From Atrichornis clamosus (taxonomy: Eukaryota; Chordata; Aves; Passeriformes; Menuridae): a DNA stretch of 64,000 nucleotides. Numbering within the stretch: the stretch's first letter is position 1; each line of letters begins with the position of its first letter. Below, piece after piece: positions 1 to 16,200 of this stretch. Both the position numbers and the translations under genes were made by a program. Where the stretch lies: NCBI GenBank assembly GCA_013400975.1, contig WBMZ01011915.1, positions 293-64,292 on the forward strand, read 5' to 3'. The notes below the pieces were generated by a model. That model had not been told where the DNA came from, did no database searches, and was given only the letters and a program-made list of their open reading frames with translations.

Positions 1-101
1 TCAGGGAAACCTTGGAGCAGGGAGTGAGCACGGCCCGCAGTGTCCATCAGGGAAACCTTGGAGCAGGGAGCGAGCACGGCCCGCAGTGTCCATCAGGGAG
101 A
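1..101. repeat. 46-bp minisatellite, truncated by the window edge
   Basis: Two full copies of a 46-bp unit lie at 1-46 and 47-92, followed by the first bases of a third at 93-101. The two copies differ at one visible position (gtgagc against gcgagc). The unit is GC-rich compared with its surroundings. The array starts at base 1, so it probably continues upstream. It lies in CFTR intron 23. Confidence 0.9.
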
Positions 102-5554
<5,453 letters not shown>

Positions 5555-6775
5555 GGTGCTGCATTGACACCTTTTTGTGGAGTGAACGGTCAGCAGTGCC
5601 CCACGATGACAGGACCAGCACTTGTGAAGCTGCCTGAGCCATGCACAAATTCAGCCTTGCAGGAAGTGTTCACTGCAGCGACTGTGTGAGCATGTGGGAA
5701 TTGCTTCCCTTCTGTGGTTAATCATGTGCAAGTTAGTACATTCTTTGAAGTTTTGCCACTTATAGTGGTGAAACCAGATTTCCTTTGGAAAACTGCTCTG
5801 ACTGGGGACAAACAAGATGGCAAGCAGAAGTAACCTGCATAGCCTGACACAGTTGTTTCACTAAACTTTTAGAAATGTTCTTCCTGGGGTGAGAGGACTA
5901 GACAGCAGGAAGAATGTGAAAAAAATAATCAAACCTGAGTGGAAAATAGAAAAATCAGAATGTAAAAAGCTTCTTTGGATTCACTTCCTGCAAACTAATT
6001 AAGGGACAATATCAGCAAGGCACACAGAAAACTTCCTCCTCTTTGTTTTCCATGCAGCAACTGTAATTTCATCTTAGCAGGAAAGGCCAAATGCCACGTG
6101 TGTAGGTGAAAATGAAGAGAGGATAGTGACTTGGAAGCCAATCAACATTTGTCATGCCTCCACAGTTAAGGGAGAATTGGTATTTCCTCTTAAAACCTGG
6201 GATACTGTGAACCCAACACTGCCCATACTCACAGTGGGATGAGTGCAGGCTGACATCAGTGTCTAGCAAAAAGCAGGACTCCTGGCAGTGGACCTGTAAT
6301 AGCCTGTACAGCTGTATAGGTCTGGTACCTTTACATGCTTTTTACTTTGGCCTAACAAAAAAAAAAAAAAAAGAAAAAAAAGGAAGGAACCTCTCAGAAC
6401 TAGACTTTAATAATGAAATTAGTTTTATACTCCTCTGGTTTGCAGTTTATTATGGAACTGAATGTTCTCTAGGATATTTTATTTATTTTAATATTGTTGC
6501 AAACTTTTGCTAAGGAAATTATGTATTTTAAGAGTGATTACGCACTATAAAGGAAAATATATTTGTACAAACAGTTTTATATTTGGATTGTTGCAGGGGG
6601 ATTTTGCTACTAGACTTTGATGTCTCATTATGCTAGAGCTGTTAAAAACGAGGGCAGCCCCAGGGTTTGGCCAGGTACTGTCCAATGCTGTCTTTGTACA
6701 CTAAAGTATTCTAGTCATACAGGTGTTTTAGATTATTGTTTTCCTTTAAATAAACTAAATTTAAAAAAAGAGAAA
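5555..6775 (+). other. CFTR: CFTR 3' UTR (approximate end)
   Basis: Non-coding sequence between the CFTR stop and the first good polyadenylation signal. It includes a 16-A run at 6357-6372 that is interrupted and continues, and AU-rich stretches near 6.48 kb. The distal end is inferred from the AATAAA; no other AATAAA occurs between stop and that site. Confidence 0.6.
6749..6754 (+). terminator. CFTR: CFTR polyadenylation signal AATAAA
   Basis: The first canonical AATAAA on the + strand after the CFTR stop, about 1.2 kb downstream. Cleavage is expected roughly 15-25 bases later, before the GC-rich island begins. Confidence 0.6.
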
Positions 6776-6899
6776 CTGCCTGCACGACACGTTACAACAC
6801 CTCCTGCCCCCACTGTGGACCGATTCTGCTCCTTCCACTTCAGTCATTTCTGCCTATCAAAAACATGGGCATCATTTTTAATAACGACTTTCCGTTCTC

Positions 6900-7160
6900 T
6901 ACACGCCCAGGGGTAACAGGGCCCGTGGGGCTGGCTCGGGCCGGCGGGGGCGGCACTAGGTGGTGCTGCGGGGCCCCCAGGCTGCGCCGCCGCCCCCGGG
7001 TTCTGCTCAGCGCTGGCTCCCGCGCAGCTCCCGCGCCCTACGGCTGCGAAGGGCAGCACAGGCGAGGCGTGGACCAAGCTCTTGCAGGCATCCTGGAACA
7101 GCAGCTGGAGCTGCGCCACTGTCCTGGGCTGCCTCCGGCTGGGCGCTGGGGCTGCTTAAG
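6900..7160. promoter_or_regulatory. CpG island just downstream of CFTR
   Basis: About 20 CpG dinucleotides occur within roughly 180 bp (6900-7080), in strong contrast to the CpG-poor flanks. The GC-rich core contains runs such as gccgccgcccccggg. It starts about 130 bp after the inferred CFTR polyadenylation site. It may be an orphan promoter, an enhancer or an insulator. No transcript can be assigned. Confidence 0.7.
6952..6969 (+). promoter_or_regulatory. CTCF-like motif in the CpG island
   Basis: GGCACTAGGTGGTGCTGC matches the CTCF core CCASYAGRKGGCRS at 12 of 14 positions on the + strand. The mismatches are the first C and one GGC-to-GGT change. It lies between two divergently regulated genes, the usual setting of insulator sites. 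This is a motif-only call. Confidence 0.4.
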
Positions 7161-10076
7161 GTGCCGCTGGATCCGGCTGAGCCTGTGGGCGCTGGAGTTC
7201 TCTCTGGAGCTGCTCACCCTGCATCGCTCTGGTTTGCCTCTAGCTCAGTCTCCCATTGTCTACTTTCTGTCCTTCATTACCGAATTTTATGCTTCTCTGT
7301 CTTCTAGCACTTACCTGGATCTCTTTCTTTCCTTTCTGCGGGGACACCTCCTTGCACTGCCTGATGTTCTCCACAAGGCAATGCCTCTTGCTCATAGAGC
7401 ATTCTGGAAACCCTTAGGTCTCAATTTTGCCATGTCACTGTTTCTTTGCCACTAAGTTCTGCTTGCTTTGTAACGATGGAAACCCAATTGTATATTGAAG
7501 CAGCATCACTTTTGAATCCCATCTCCACTCCCCTTATCCCCTCAAATTGTTCATCTCACACTGTTTATCCCTTTTCTCACACAGCCAGCTCTCCATTTGT
7601 ACAAGTGTTTACAGAGCATGTGGCCAGGAGGCCAGGGCTGCTGCAGTGTGGCCAAGTCCATGGCGGCATGCCAAAGATCACTCTTCAGGATGTTACTTGG
7701 AGTAGCAGACACACCAAGTGGGGGAGTTTATTATCTAAATAAACAAGATGATACAGAAAGATCAGCAGAAAAGAACCACGCTGTCATTAGACCCACACAT
7801 GCATCAGAGCTTGCGCAATTAGTCGTGTTCGTGTTTTGGGGTCATTTTTGGAGTTAGAAAGTGGACTGAGCAGACAAGGACACATTTCAGGAAAGAAAAA
7901 GGTAAGTACAGCAGGAGCACTAGTAGATGGGACATATGTAAGCTGCTGCTACAAACACTCTGAAGGAGCACGTCAAAGGAAAAGTCAGTCAACTGATTGC
8001 TCCGGCCCTGGGCCACAGCACTCACTGAAACAGCTTCTACCATCAGTACCCAGCCACCACCACCACACTGCCTGTCCCAAAGACCCCAGGCAAGATGCTG
8101 CAGAGGTTCTCTCTGCCCTCTGAGGGAAATTGAGAGAATGTGCTATTTCTTTCAGTCCCAAACCACTGCTTCAGCTCCTCTGGAGTTCAGGCTGGAGCTG
8201 GAGGTAAGTTGGTACCAGCCTCCATGAGGAGGAGGACACAGCCTCTCCTTCCCAACAAAGGTCGAGAAAAGCACGTTACCTTCTCGTGAGTGTTCTTGTA
8301 CTTGCTGTCAGGGGGATGACAGCTCACAGGGCTGTTTGCCTGACACTAAACTGGGAAGTTGCACATACTATTCATGATGGAAAATGGGACACAAGAGGAA
8401 AGGGAGAAAAAAATGAGGCTATAAACTAAGCACAGTGGAAGAAAAGAACAAGCAATGACCTTCATAATACAAGCTGAGCATTCTTTTCATGTGCTTTGCT
8501 TTGAATGCATTTGATAAAACAAAACAGATATAAAAAATACTCCTCCTACTGGAGCACTTTGAACCACTTATATTAAAATGTGGGTGTGTACAACATATGA
8601 CCAAAGAGAAGAGCATGCTGACTTTAATACTACATGTGTAGATTTAATTTTACAGCCTGCTAAGAAAAAAACAAAAAGACAAAGTTGGAAAGAGGTTCTG
8701 TAGCCGTCCTTAAGTACAGTGGAGAAGAGTGGCCACACTGCTAGTACAGCACTAAGAAGCTCTTGGGATAGCAAAGGCTAAGCAAGGATAGCCTAAACAA
8801 AGTTGAACTGTGCACACATCCATTTTCATAAATCCTACATATAAACTAACACACAGCCGCTCGATAATCGCCATTAGCGGGAATTGCTGAGTATCTCACT
8901 GGGGTCAAACAAGCCTGCTATCCCAACACATGATCTTGCTTTCACAGTCGCTTAACTGGTATTTACTTTAATGGTGCTTTACTCATTAAACATCCACTTC
9001 CAAAGTCTTTCTTAAGATCCACCTCCTCCAGTTCCACAAGTCTCAAATCCCTCAGCCTGTTACACCAAAGCTGCTAGACACCTGATGGCCTCTATGCTTC
9101 TTGAATTCTACCCTGTTTAAGCAACAGGCTTAAATTATTTCTCTGAAATGCACCTTGGAAAGAGGGCCTTTTAAAGCATTTCCCCACATTAATTCTGAAT
9201 TAGTGTTAATTGCTGGAGGTAATTTCAGAACTACGTAATTTGGTGCATTTTACTTATCTAAAAAGTGTTCTGGTGATTTTTTTCCTCCTTTTTCTGTTAT
9301 CGATTTGGTATTTTAGCTCTACCATTATTTGGCTATGATTTAAAATTTGGAAAAAAACCCACACCACTTTAGAACTGGGTACAATTTTTCATTAATGGAC
9401 CATTAGTTGCTGCCTAAAACCATCTTGCAAATTAAGCAACATGCAATGCAATACAGTAATACAGTTCCTTTACAAACCCTTATGTTCTCCAAAACCAACT
9501 TCCTGTTCCTAGGATAAACAATATTGCTACTAAATTCATTCCCCAGGGCTGACTTCACCCTCAAAATACAACCCTTGCAAAATACAACCAGAGGTTTTTG
9601 AGTGATGCTACAGCCATACCTTGTGCTCCCTTAACAATCACTTTGACTTCAAGTTTCTGAAGGACAGCCTACTTTGTAATTCTAAAGTCTCTTCATTATG
9701 GTTTGACCATCATAAACATCATTTTAGCCAGAGTTAGGACCAGGAAAGTGATCCTACATCCTTTCTCCAAGCTTTTTCCACCACCAGAGGCTGTTTCACT
9801 TCTCCAGTTTTACTGGAAAGCTGGAGGGTTTTGATGTATTGTGTAAATCACTTGAGCTGCATTATAGGATGTGCCTCAGGCCCGCTGGTTTTGCTGTTGC
9901 TGATGAATGTTGCTGCCTTTGTTGAAAGATGGAGGTGGTTTCTTCATGCTTTTAATTTTGGAGCTCATGTGCAGCAACTCAAAGGCAAATACTGTCTGAT
10001 GGATTCAGACATTCTTTTAAGGAACTCATTCCACATTGTCAAGAAGTAAGAACCATAGGAAAGATGCTGAAAAGCT

Positions 10077-10082
10077 TTTATT
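10077..10082 (-). terminator. AATAAA downstream of the unidentified - strand segment
   Basis: A canonical polyadenylation signal on the - strand, about 140 bases downstream of the stop at 10224. It could serve a transcript containing that segment, or be chance in AT-rich DNA. Confidence 0.35.
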
Positions 10083-10223
10083 TTCAGGACTGGCTTGAAG
10101 AGGAGAGCTGGAATATTTAGTACTTACCACGGTCATTGATGGATGAGCAGTATCTTTCATGTTCCTCTTGTTGAAGACATTGAGATGTGTATGGGAGCGT
10201 AGTGTAGTCAGATGAGGGCTAAA

Positions 10224-10418
10224 TTAAAAGTCTTTCACTGACCCAGTGGCCTGTTGGATGGATTCAACCTTAGAAGCTTGCCAGTACTTTCTGAGATACT
10301 CCTCCATGGAGACAGGGTCTCTGTTCACTGACCTTTTAAGGTACGGGGTAATAGCTGGGAGCAGAGCGCAGCATGGATGGCCGTGGCCCCCACAGTTAGC
10401 ACACTTCAGCCCTCTCTG
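10224..10418 (-). other. Unidentified coding-like terminal exon or pseudogene fragment
   Basis: A 65-codon open segment ending in TAA. It is preceded by a good acceptor: a long pyrimidine tract, then gtcttaag. The deduced peptide contains CANCGGHGH, resembling the start of a CCHC zinc knuckle (CxxCxxxGH), but the fourth ligand is not at the usual spacing. A basic/aromatic stretch (EEYLRKYWQASK) follows. The open frame extends upstream to 10712, but that part looks intronic. I do not recognise the protein. It could be an exon of an unknown gene, an alternative CTTNBP2 3' exon (phase 0, compatible) or a decayed retrogene. Confidence 0.3.
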
Positions 10419-11659
10419 CTTAAGACACGGGAAGGAAAGAAGAGAAAGGATTTTGCCCATTACTAACCCAAAGTGAGAGCAGCTGATATGACAAGTGAAG
10501 AGTGCTATTTGTGGCATCACAGGAAGAACCTGAAGACAGTGAAACCCTGAGCTCATGAACAGAGCCTGGCCTTGTTTCTGCACAATCTGCCACAAGACAA
10601 GTGGTAAGCCAGCAGAGAAGTCAGCATGTCCACAAGCCAACTGTGTTATGGTTATGTGGTGTTCACCATCTGAGGGCAGGAACTGCTGTGGCCTAACAAG
10701 AGAGATTAGCACTTACTGCAGAAGAGATTTAATTAGGAGAGCTGCAAAATATTGTGTGATTAAAGCTGCATGGAGATTGTGGACTGTGTTGAACTGACAC
10801 ACAAACAAAATGACAGCAGACAAAAGTCAAACAGGTAAAAGATACAGATGGAGAGTTTAGGACAGCAGGCTGAAAAGGAAGGATAATGAGGGCATTGAAA
10901 GGCAATGGTACTTTTAGCAAGAGACCTAACTTTCACACCATGAACTGATGATCAAAGTTACTCTGTCCTCTGCAGATTTTCACTCACAGTACGGTATTGA
11001 TGACCTTTCATTCTCAAAGACAATATACAAAGTTTTAAAATATGCCTCAAAACATGCTTTAGGACACTGTGCCCAGTATCTTCCCATACAGAAGAACACT
11101 GCTAACTCTTGCTCTAAATGAGGTCTGACATTTCCAGGGTGTACTTTAAATGCAGAACAAACCTAGCTCTTAAAAAAGAAAAAAAGAAAAGAAAAAAGAT
11201 TTATTATTATTACAAATCCTGATATTAAAATTTGTGTGATCCCTACAAAAAGTGTTTTCCATTTGTGTTCCTCCTTACCATGAAATCCATACCTGAGCTT
11301 CTCACACAAGCTACCACACTGTTGCTCACTGCTTCAGCACATAAGGGATCCTACTTGCTGTGAGCCACTGCTCTGACCTGCAGCACTTCACAGCTGACTC
11401 ATTCTGCTAAGAACAACCTGCAAAAGCAGCACAAAAATTAATTAAAAAATAAAAGTAAAAATCAACCTCTAGAGAAATAATCTGTATTTGGTTACACGTT
11501 ACTATCACACAGCAAATTGAAGTCTTAAAAAAATAGCAATTGCCAAAAACCAAGGTACTTTCTAAATATATTGTGCAGGAAATTATTACAGAAATAAGCT
11601 TCTAATATTCAATATCTGTAGAGGTAACACACACACACAAACTAAGAGACAGAAAGACA
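10419..11659. other. Intergenic region, CTTNBP2 side
   Basis: AT-rich sequence between the unidentified segment and the inferred end of CTTNBP2. A purine-rich tract lies near 11.17 kb and a short (AC)n run near 11.63 kb. A second TTTATT (AATAAA on the - strand) at 11200-11205 is a possible distal CTTNBP2 polyadenylation signal. No gene is seen. Confidence 0.55.
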
Positions 11660-11676
11660 ATATGCCGTACAAAAAT

Positions 11677-11682
11677 TTTATT
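11677..11682 (-). terminator. CTTNBP2: CTTNBP2 candidate polyadenylation signal AATAAA
   Basis: TTTATT on the + strand, so AATAAA on the gene strand, in the context CAATAAAATTTTTG. It is the best-placed canonical signal downstream of the CTTNBP2 stop, although another lies at 11200-11205. Confidence 0.5.
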
Positions 11683-12394
11683 GACATGAGTCTGGGATGA
11701 CTTTTACATACAAAGGTGAAGCATTAGGAAGCAGTTAATCCTTTCCTCCTCAGGCTTAATTTGAGAAGATTGCTCCTTTGGAAATTAGAGGCATGTCCAT
11801 GTCACTGTCCAAGCTCTCCATCTCCCAGTAACCCAGCAGAAGGCGTCCAAGTCTGATCTCAAAAGGCCTCTGCACTTTCCCCTGCCTAACAGGTGAGGTG
11901 TCTCGACAGCACACATTTCCACGTTCCTACAACTCACAAGGATGTAACTGCAGGTGCTGTAGAAAGAGGCTGGGGAAATACCCCCTGCATAGAAACTGTC
12001 CCTCAGGGGAACGTGATCTACCTCAGTAGTGGAGGGGAAAAACAACAAAGAGTTAATTTTAACTGCAACTCAAGTATCATTTCACAGCAATTACATCTTA
12101 AATCCACAACAGAAATTGATAATTACATAGTAACTCATTGCTACTACATTATCTTGGATAATACTGTAGTTAAGCTTTTGCTCAAATTCCTTTTCAGTAA
12201 AATCTGTTTCTGTAAAAGTTATTTCTTAGATGCTTTTAAAACACTAATGAAGCATATAAAAATTTTTACAGAATACAAGAAAAACTAAGTTAATAAATGA
12301 TCACATTTTCTTCAATTCTATCAAAGAATAAGAGTCTGAGAAAAATAACTTTTGTTGCATTTTAATTTCTCAATCTCTTTCCTTTTTTTAAAAG

Positions 12395-12514
12395 ATGAAA
12401 GTTATAAAGGAAATTCATGACATTTCAGATGAAGAGAAGCTTGAGAAAAACAAAATCACAATTCAGCAGGCAGATGATGGGGAAATCAAAGTATTTAATA
12501 TGGCTTGTAGCTGA
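12395..12514 (+). other. Short coding-like open frame antisense to the CTTNBP2 3' UTR
   Basis: An ATG-to-TGA frame of 39 codons directly preceded by a pyrimidine tract and aaaag, which would also serve as a splice acceptor. The peptide is charged and lacks low-complexity runs (MKVIKEIHDISDEEK at the start, NMACS at the end), unlike most chance frames in this AT-rich DNA. An in-frame TAA lies just upstream. I do not recognise it, and chance is a real alternative at this length. Confidence 0.2.
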
Positions 12515-12993
12515 AAGTAATTGATCTGTATTTCCAAACATTTCAGTTATTGCCACATTCACTAATTTTTCATTAAGTGAAGATAAAAACGTCTTTAAAA
12601 TGCATGAACAATAGCTTTAAAGCCATTGTTGTACATATTGTGCAACTCCTCTGAATGCAGTTTAACATGTGAACTCAATAGAATATATTTATGTACAGTA
12701 TATACACAAACAGAATCCTGTGGTAGGTACCCCTGAATATTATCATTTAAATAAGTAATTTTCATAATAAATGAAGAAAAAATCCAACCATCAATGGAGG
12801 TGACAAAATGCCCATTTCTGAAGTTTAAATCAATATAATTTTCAGCTGATGTACATAGAAATAAAACTGTGGTCCTGTACAAACTTTACATTACAGGGAA
12901 ACAGTTTGTTTTTAAAAAATATTTACATATTTGAGTACTTGGTGCTTTGCAATAGAGATTATATGAACACAGAAAATTATAAGATAGGCAGGT

Positions 12994-13240
12994 TTATTTA
13001 TTGGATTTTTCTATTTGTTCTTTTTTGTGCAAATTCCAAATCTCTCTTTTTGTGTTATTATCTGCCTCTATTTGCCTTGTATTACTGCTGCTGCTTTTTT
13101 TTAGTATTCTGAGAAGGCTGGGTGACTTTACTTCTAGGAACAGGAAGAAAAGATTTAACTCTTGAAACACCCAACTCTGTCTTTGATTTACTGTTGCTGC
13201 TTTCCACAGTTTGACTGCTGCTGAGAGGACGCATTCCATC
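12994..13240 (-). CDS. CTTNBP2: CTTNBP2 exon 23, C-terminus, frameshifted
   Basis: The terminal coding exon after acceptor ttattcctag. It opens in phase 0 with [10 protein letters not shown] and continues through the conserved [19 protein letters not shown] and [12 protein letters not shown]. At 13095-13102 (T8 on the + strand) there are eight A residues on the gene strand, where seven would keep the conserved frame. As read, translation continues KKKQQQ and stops at 13082-13084. In the +1 frame the conserved end [10 protein letters not shown] to EKSNK and its TAA at 12994-12996 are intact. The as-read protein therefore loses 33 conserved residues. An indel in sequencing or assembly, a polymorphism, or a real truncation would all explain this. 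Confidence 0.93.
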
Positions 13241-16200
13241 CTAGGAATAAAAAAAAGCATTTTCTGTATAAATAAGTATCACTGTTTGACCTGAAAAACA
13301 ACCAACCAACCCTACCAGCCCCATAGAACCCTTGTTATTTACAATCTCTTGCAGTCTAATATAAGAGTTTCCTACTATTTGGTGACCAAACCGTGGGTCT
13401 TTTTTGCTTCTTTGACTGAAAGGAAACATCATCATCATCTTAGAATACCAAAATAAGGCAATGGGGTTTTTGCATTGTCATTGAAAAAAACTCTTGATTC
13501 TCAGATGTCTCCATTTCAGGACTACCCAAATAAAAAAAATATACATTCTTTCTTTTATAACGGTGGAAAAATGACAACTGCAGCCACAGCTAAAAGGGAA
13601 AACCAGAAATTTATAGTTACAAGCAAAAAATCAGGTTTACAGCTTGACTAAAGATACTCACTTTTTTTTGTACTATCAAGGCCATAAATAACAACAAAAT
13701 ACCCATGAAAAAAGTAATACTTCAAGAATGGAACTAGAAATGCTAAATGAGATTTTAATCCATAATCTTACAGATTGTCTTCTTAAAATTAGATTTTAGT
13801 GTCTCAAAGTACTTAAGCTAAGAATTACATTCTTTAAAACTGGCCATATTCACCCTTGCCAAATCTAGATATCTGAAGCGCCAAAGTCAGGTACTGTCAC
13901 TTTTTGTTCCTCTATAGTCAAGGAGAAAGAGGTTAGTTAGGCCCTGACTAACATGGATCTTTCATGAGAGAAAGTAGAAATAGGATCTTGTCTGCTAGCA
14001 TCAGCTGAATCCAGATCCCCATCTGGGCAGCAATATTAAAAAGTTAATTTTCACTATCAGCTACTGCTTTTCACATAAGGACTGGAAACATGCAAACACT
14101 ATTCATGATGGGTCTGATCCTTATTAGTCCTCGATTCCATCAATTTGTTTGCATCCTGGATCAAAGATTTTGCATCTCTTATCAGTTTTGCCTTTCTCCT
14201 TCACATACTTGCAAGCATTTTTTAATTCCAGACAATTAAAAAACCAGATAATTATGAGTATGTTGCCCTTTTAAGTAATTTATCTCATTACCATTGGTAA
14301 GATCTCCTCTGCTCATGCAGTATTGCTTTTGTTACCTACAGGATTCTCTTCACTTTCAGAAAAAGGATGCTTTTCTGATCTCAAACCCTTCTTTATTTCA
14401 CCAGTTCTTGCTGATGCATCAGTTCGTCATCACTACAATCACCTCTAAAAGTTTGACTTCTGCTTCCAAAGGAGAGTGTGCTCTACTAAATTTTTGATAG
14501 ATACGCTGTAGTAACAACTGAATACAGCAACAAAGCTTATCACTCTATTAGATCTCTTTCCCCTCCAGCAGAAGGTTGGGTTGTGTTTCCTTCATGTTGG
14601 CCAACATTTCCCTACAAAGATAATTTTTTTAATTCTGTATGAAATCTTTTGACCAAGTTCTTTGAAAACCTCCCATGTAGCTAACCTTTTTTACCTGCAA
14701 GTCAATATAGTTATGCCTTCCATTGTTAGCAGGAATTTTAAAAGGAAAAAAATAACTAGGAAAAATGTACAGAAGGAACTGGTAGGTCAGCTGACTTACC
14801 CAGTTATCCAGGCATCACTACTATGTGAAGCTCTGACTTGGAATGCCTGAAATTAATGTGTTTAGAGAAATATTCAAAAGGATACCTACATGTGGATCTG
14901 CAAGGATAAACTTATTTCTTTTGGAGGAGACTGTTCTATGGATTTTAAGTAAAATTACAGAACATATTCTAACATTCTGAATATTTGGAGATGAAGAAAT
15001 ATGATTGCAAGGCTGGTAACTCATCTGACCCTGAGACTGGCTCAGTTGGTCAGAGCACAGTGCTGATAACACCAAGGCTGTGGGTTCAATCCCTCTATGG
15101 GCCATTCACTTAAGAGTTGGACTCAGTGATTCTGGTGGGTCCCTTCCAACTCAGAATATTTGGTGATTTGTGAACTTAAGGTCTTTTAATGCTATGATAT
15201 GCAAGTTAATCTATTTTCAGGACTGTTTCATTGTATCTGCAGGAAACAGTGTCTCTAGAAAATAATTTATTGCAGTCAGATAAAGCATAAGGATTGGCCT
15301 CCAAAAGACTCATATCAATGGAACACAGAAGGCCTGATAAGGGAACACAGACCACAGATTCTGCCGTAGCTAAGAGTAATTGAGCTCAGAAGCTCTCTTG
15401 ATGTTCAAAAATACAAGGAACAAAAAAGAAAAGGGAGAAAAGTGTAACAACAGAGAAAACATAATTTTTGCTTTATAATCCAAAGAATGAAAACTAGCAG
15501 GACAAATCTTATCTTCATATTTGGTAGGGATGTTAGCACCCACAAACAATAATATAAATTTCTGCAAAGGGGATGATAGTGGACTTACAACATCTTCCAG
15601 TAGTATTCAGCTTATCTTCCCACTCTGAAACTACTCTGAAGTTACTGAAGTTTGTTTACATAAATAACATAGCAAGACAACTGTATATTTCAAGAAATAG
15701 CTAAGTCAAAAATAGGTACTGAATACCCTTAAAAATGCTATTCTTCACAAACTCCAGTAATATCATGTCTTGTCAACATTTCTGCCCCTGAGACCTTTGA
15801 CAGCAGACCAACCAGCAATTTTACATCAAGAATTTTTAAAGTGTTGCTCTTTTGCAAACTTACTGAATAACATTAATCGAGGGCAAATGAACTCAGTTTT
15901 TATTTCTCTTCATATCTGATGCAAATAACTTATAATGTCAATGTAATGTCAACAATACTTGGCCTAGGGAGATGGCTTTATGTAAATATAAAAACTGAAG
16001 CAAATACATCCATTGTTTTAATAAATCTTTAGCTTGTATTAAGACACATGAAAGAAACTTGGCGTGGTATGTCTAGCAAGTTTCCTAAGAATCATGACAG
16101 TTTTTTCTTGTAATAAATAGGGCACTAATTGTTAGGATCCAATCAGGAACTCAGATTTTGAAGAAACTCAAGACACCTTCCCTATCCTACTGCAAAACTA

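Larger units (their letters stand above)
6776..10076. other. CFTR-CTTNBP2 intergenic region, CFTR side
   Basis: It contains the CpG island at about 6.9-7.16 kb with its CTCF-like motif. The rest (7.2-10.0 kb) shows no recognisable gene, CR1 or RNA. A 196-codon open frame at 6865-7455 (+) spans the island, but it has no recognisable domain and is expected in GC-rich DNA. AT-rich, low-repeat stretches near 8.85-8.99 kb and 9.17-9.28 kb could be conserved non-coding sequence; this cannot be judged from one genome. Confidence 0.6.
11660..12993 (-). other. CTTNBP2: CTTNBP2 3' UTR (approximate)
   Basis: Sequence following the ancestral CTTNBP2 stop on the - strand, up to a canonical AATAAA about 1.3 kb downstream. 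It is AT-rich with no repeats recognised. It overlaps a short antisense open frame at 12395-12514 (+). The end is inferred from the signal only. Confidence 0.55.

Noticed and set aside
6865..7455. 196-codon open frame on the + strand (with a 91-codon frame on the opposite strand)
   Set aside because: It spans the CpG island, where stop codons are rare, and has no recognisable domain, no splice or poly(A) support and Arg/Pro/Ala-rich composition as expected by chance.
8855..8885. Resemblance of acacacagccgctcg to an avian LTR motif
   Set aside because: Only about a dozen bases match and the neighbouring sequence does not, so coincidence is likely.
15031..15104. Possible functional tRNA-Ile gene
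   Set aside because: Arms are mutated, the sequence runs directly into a CR1 tail and there is no T-run terminator, so it is a SINE head.
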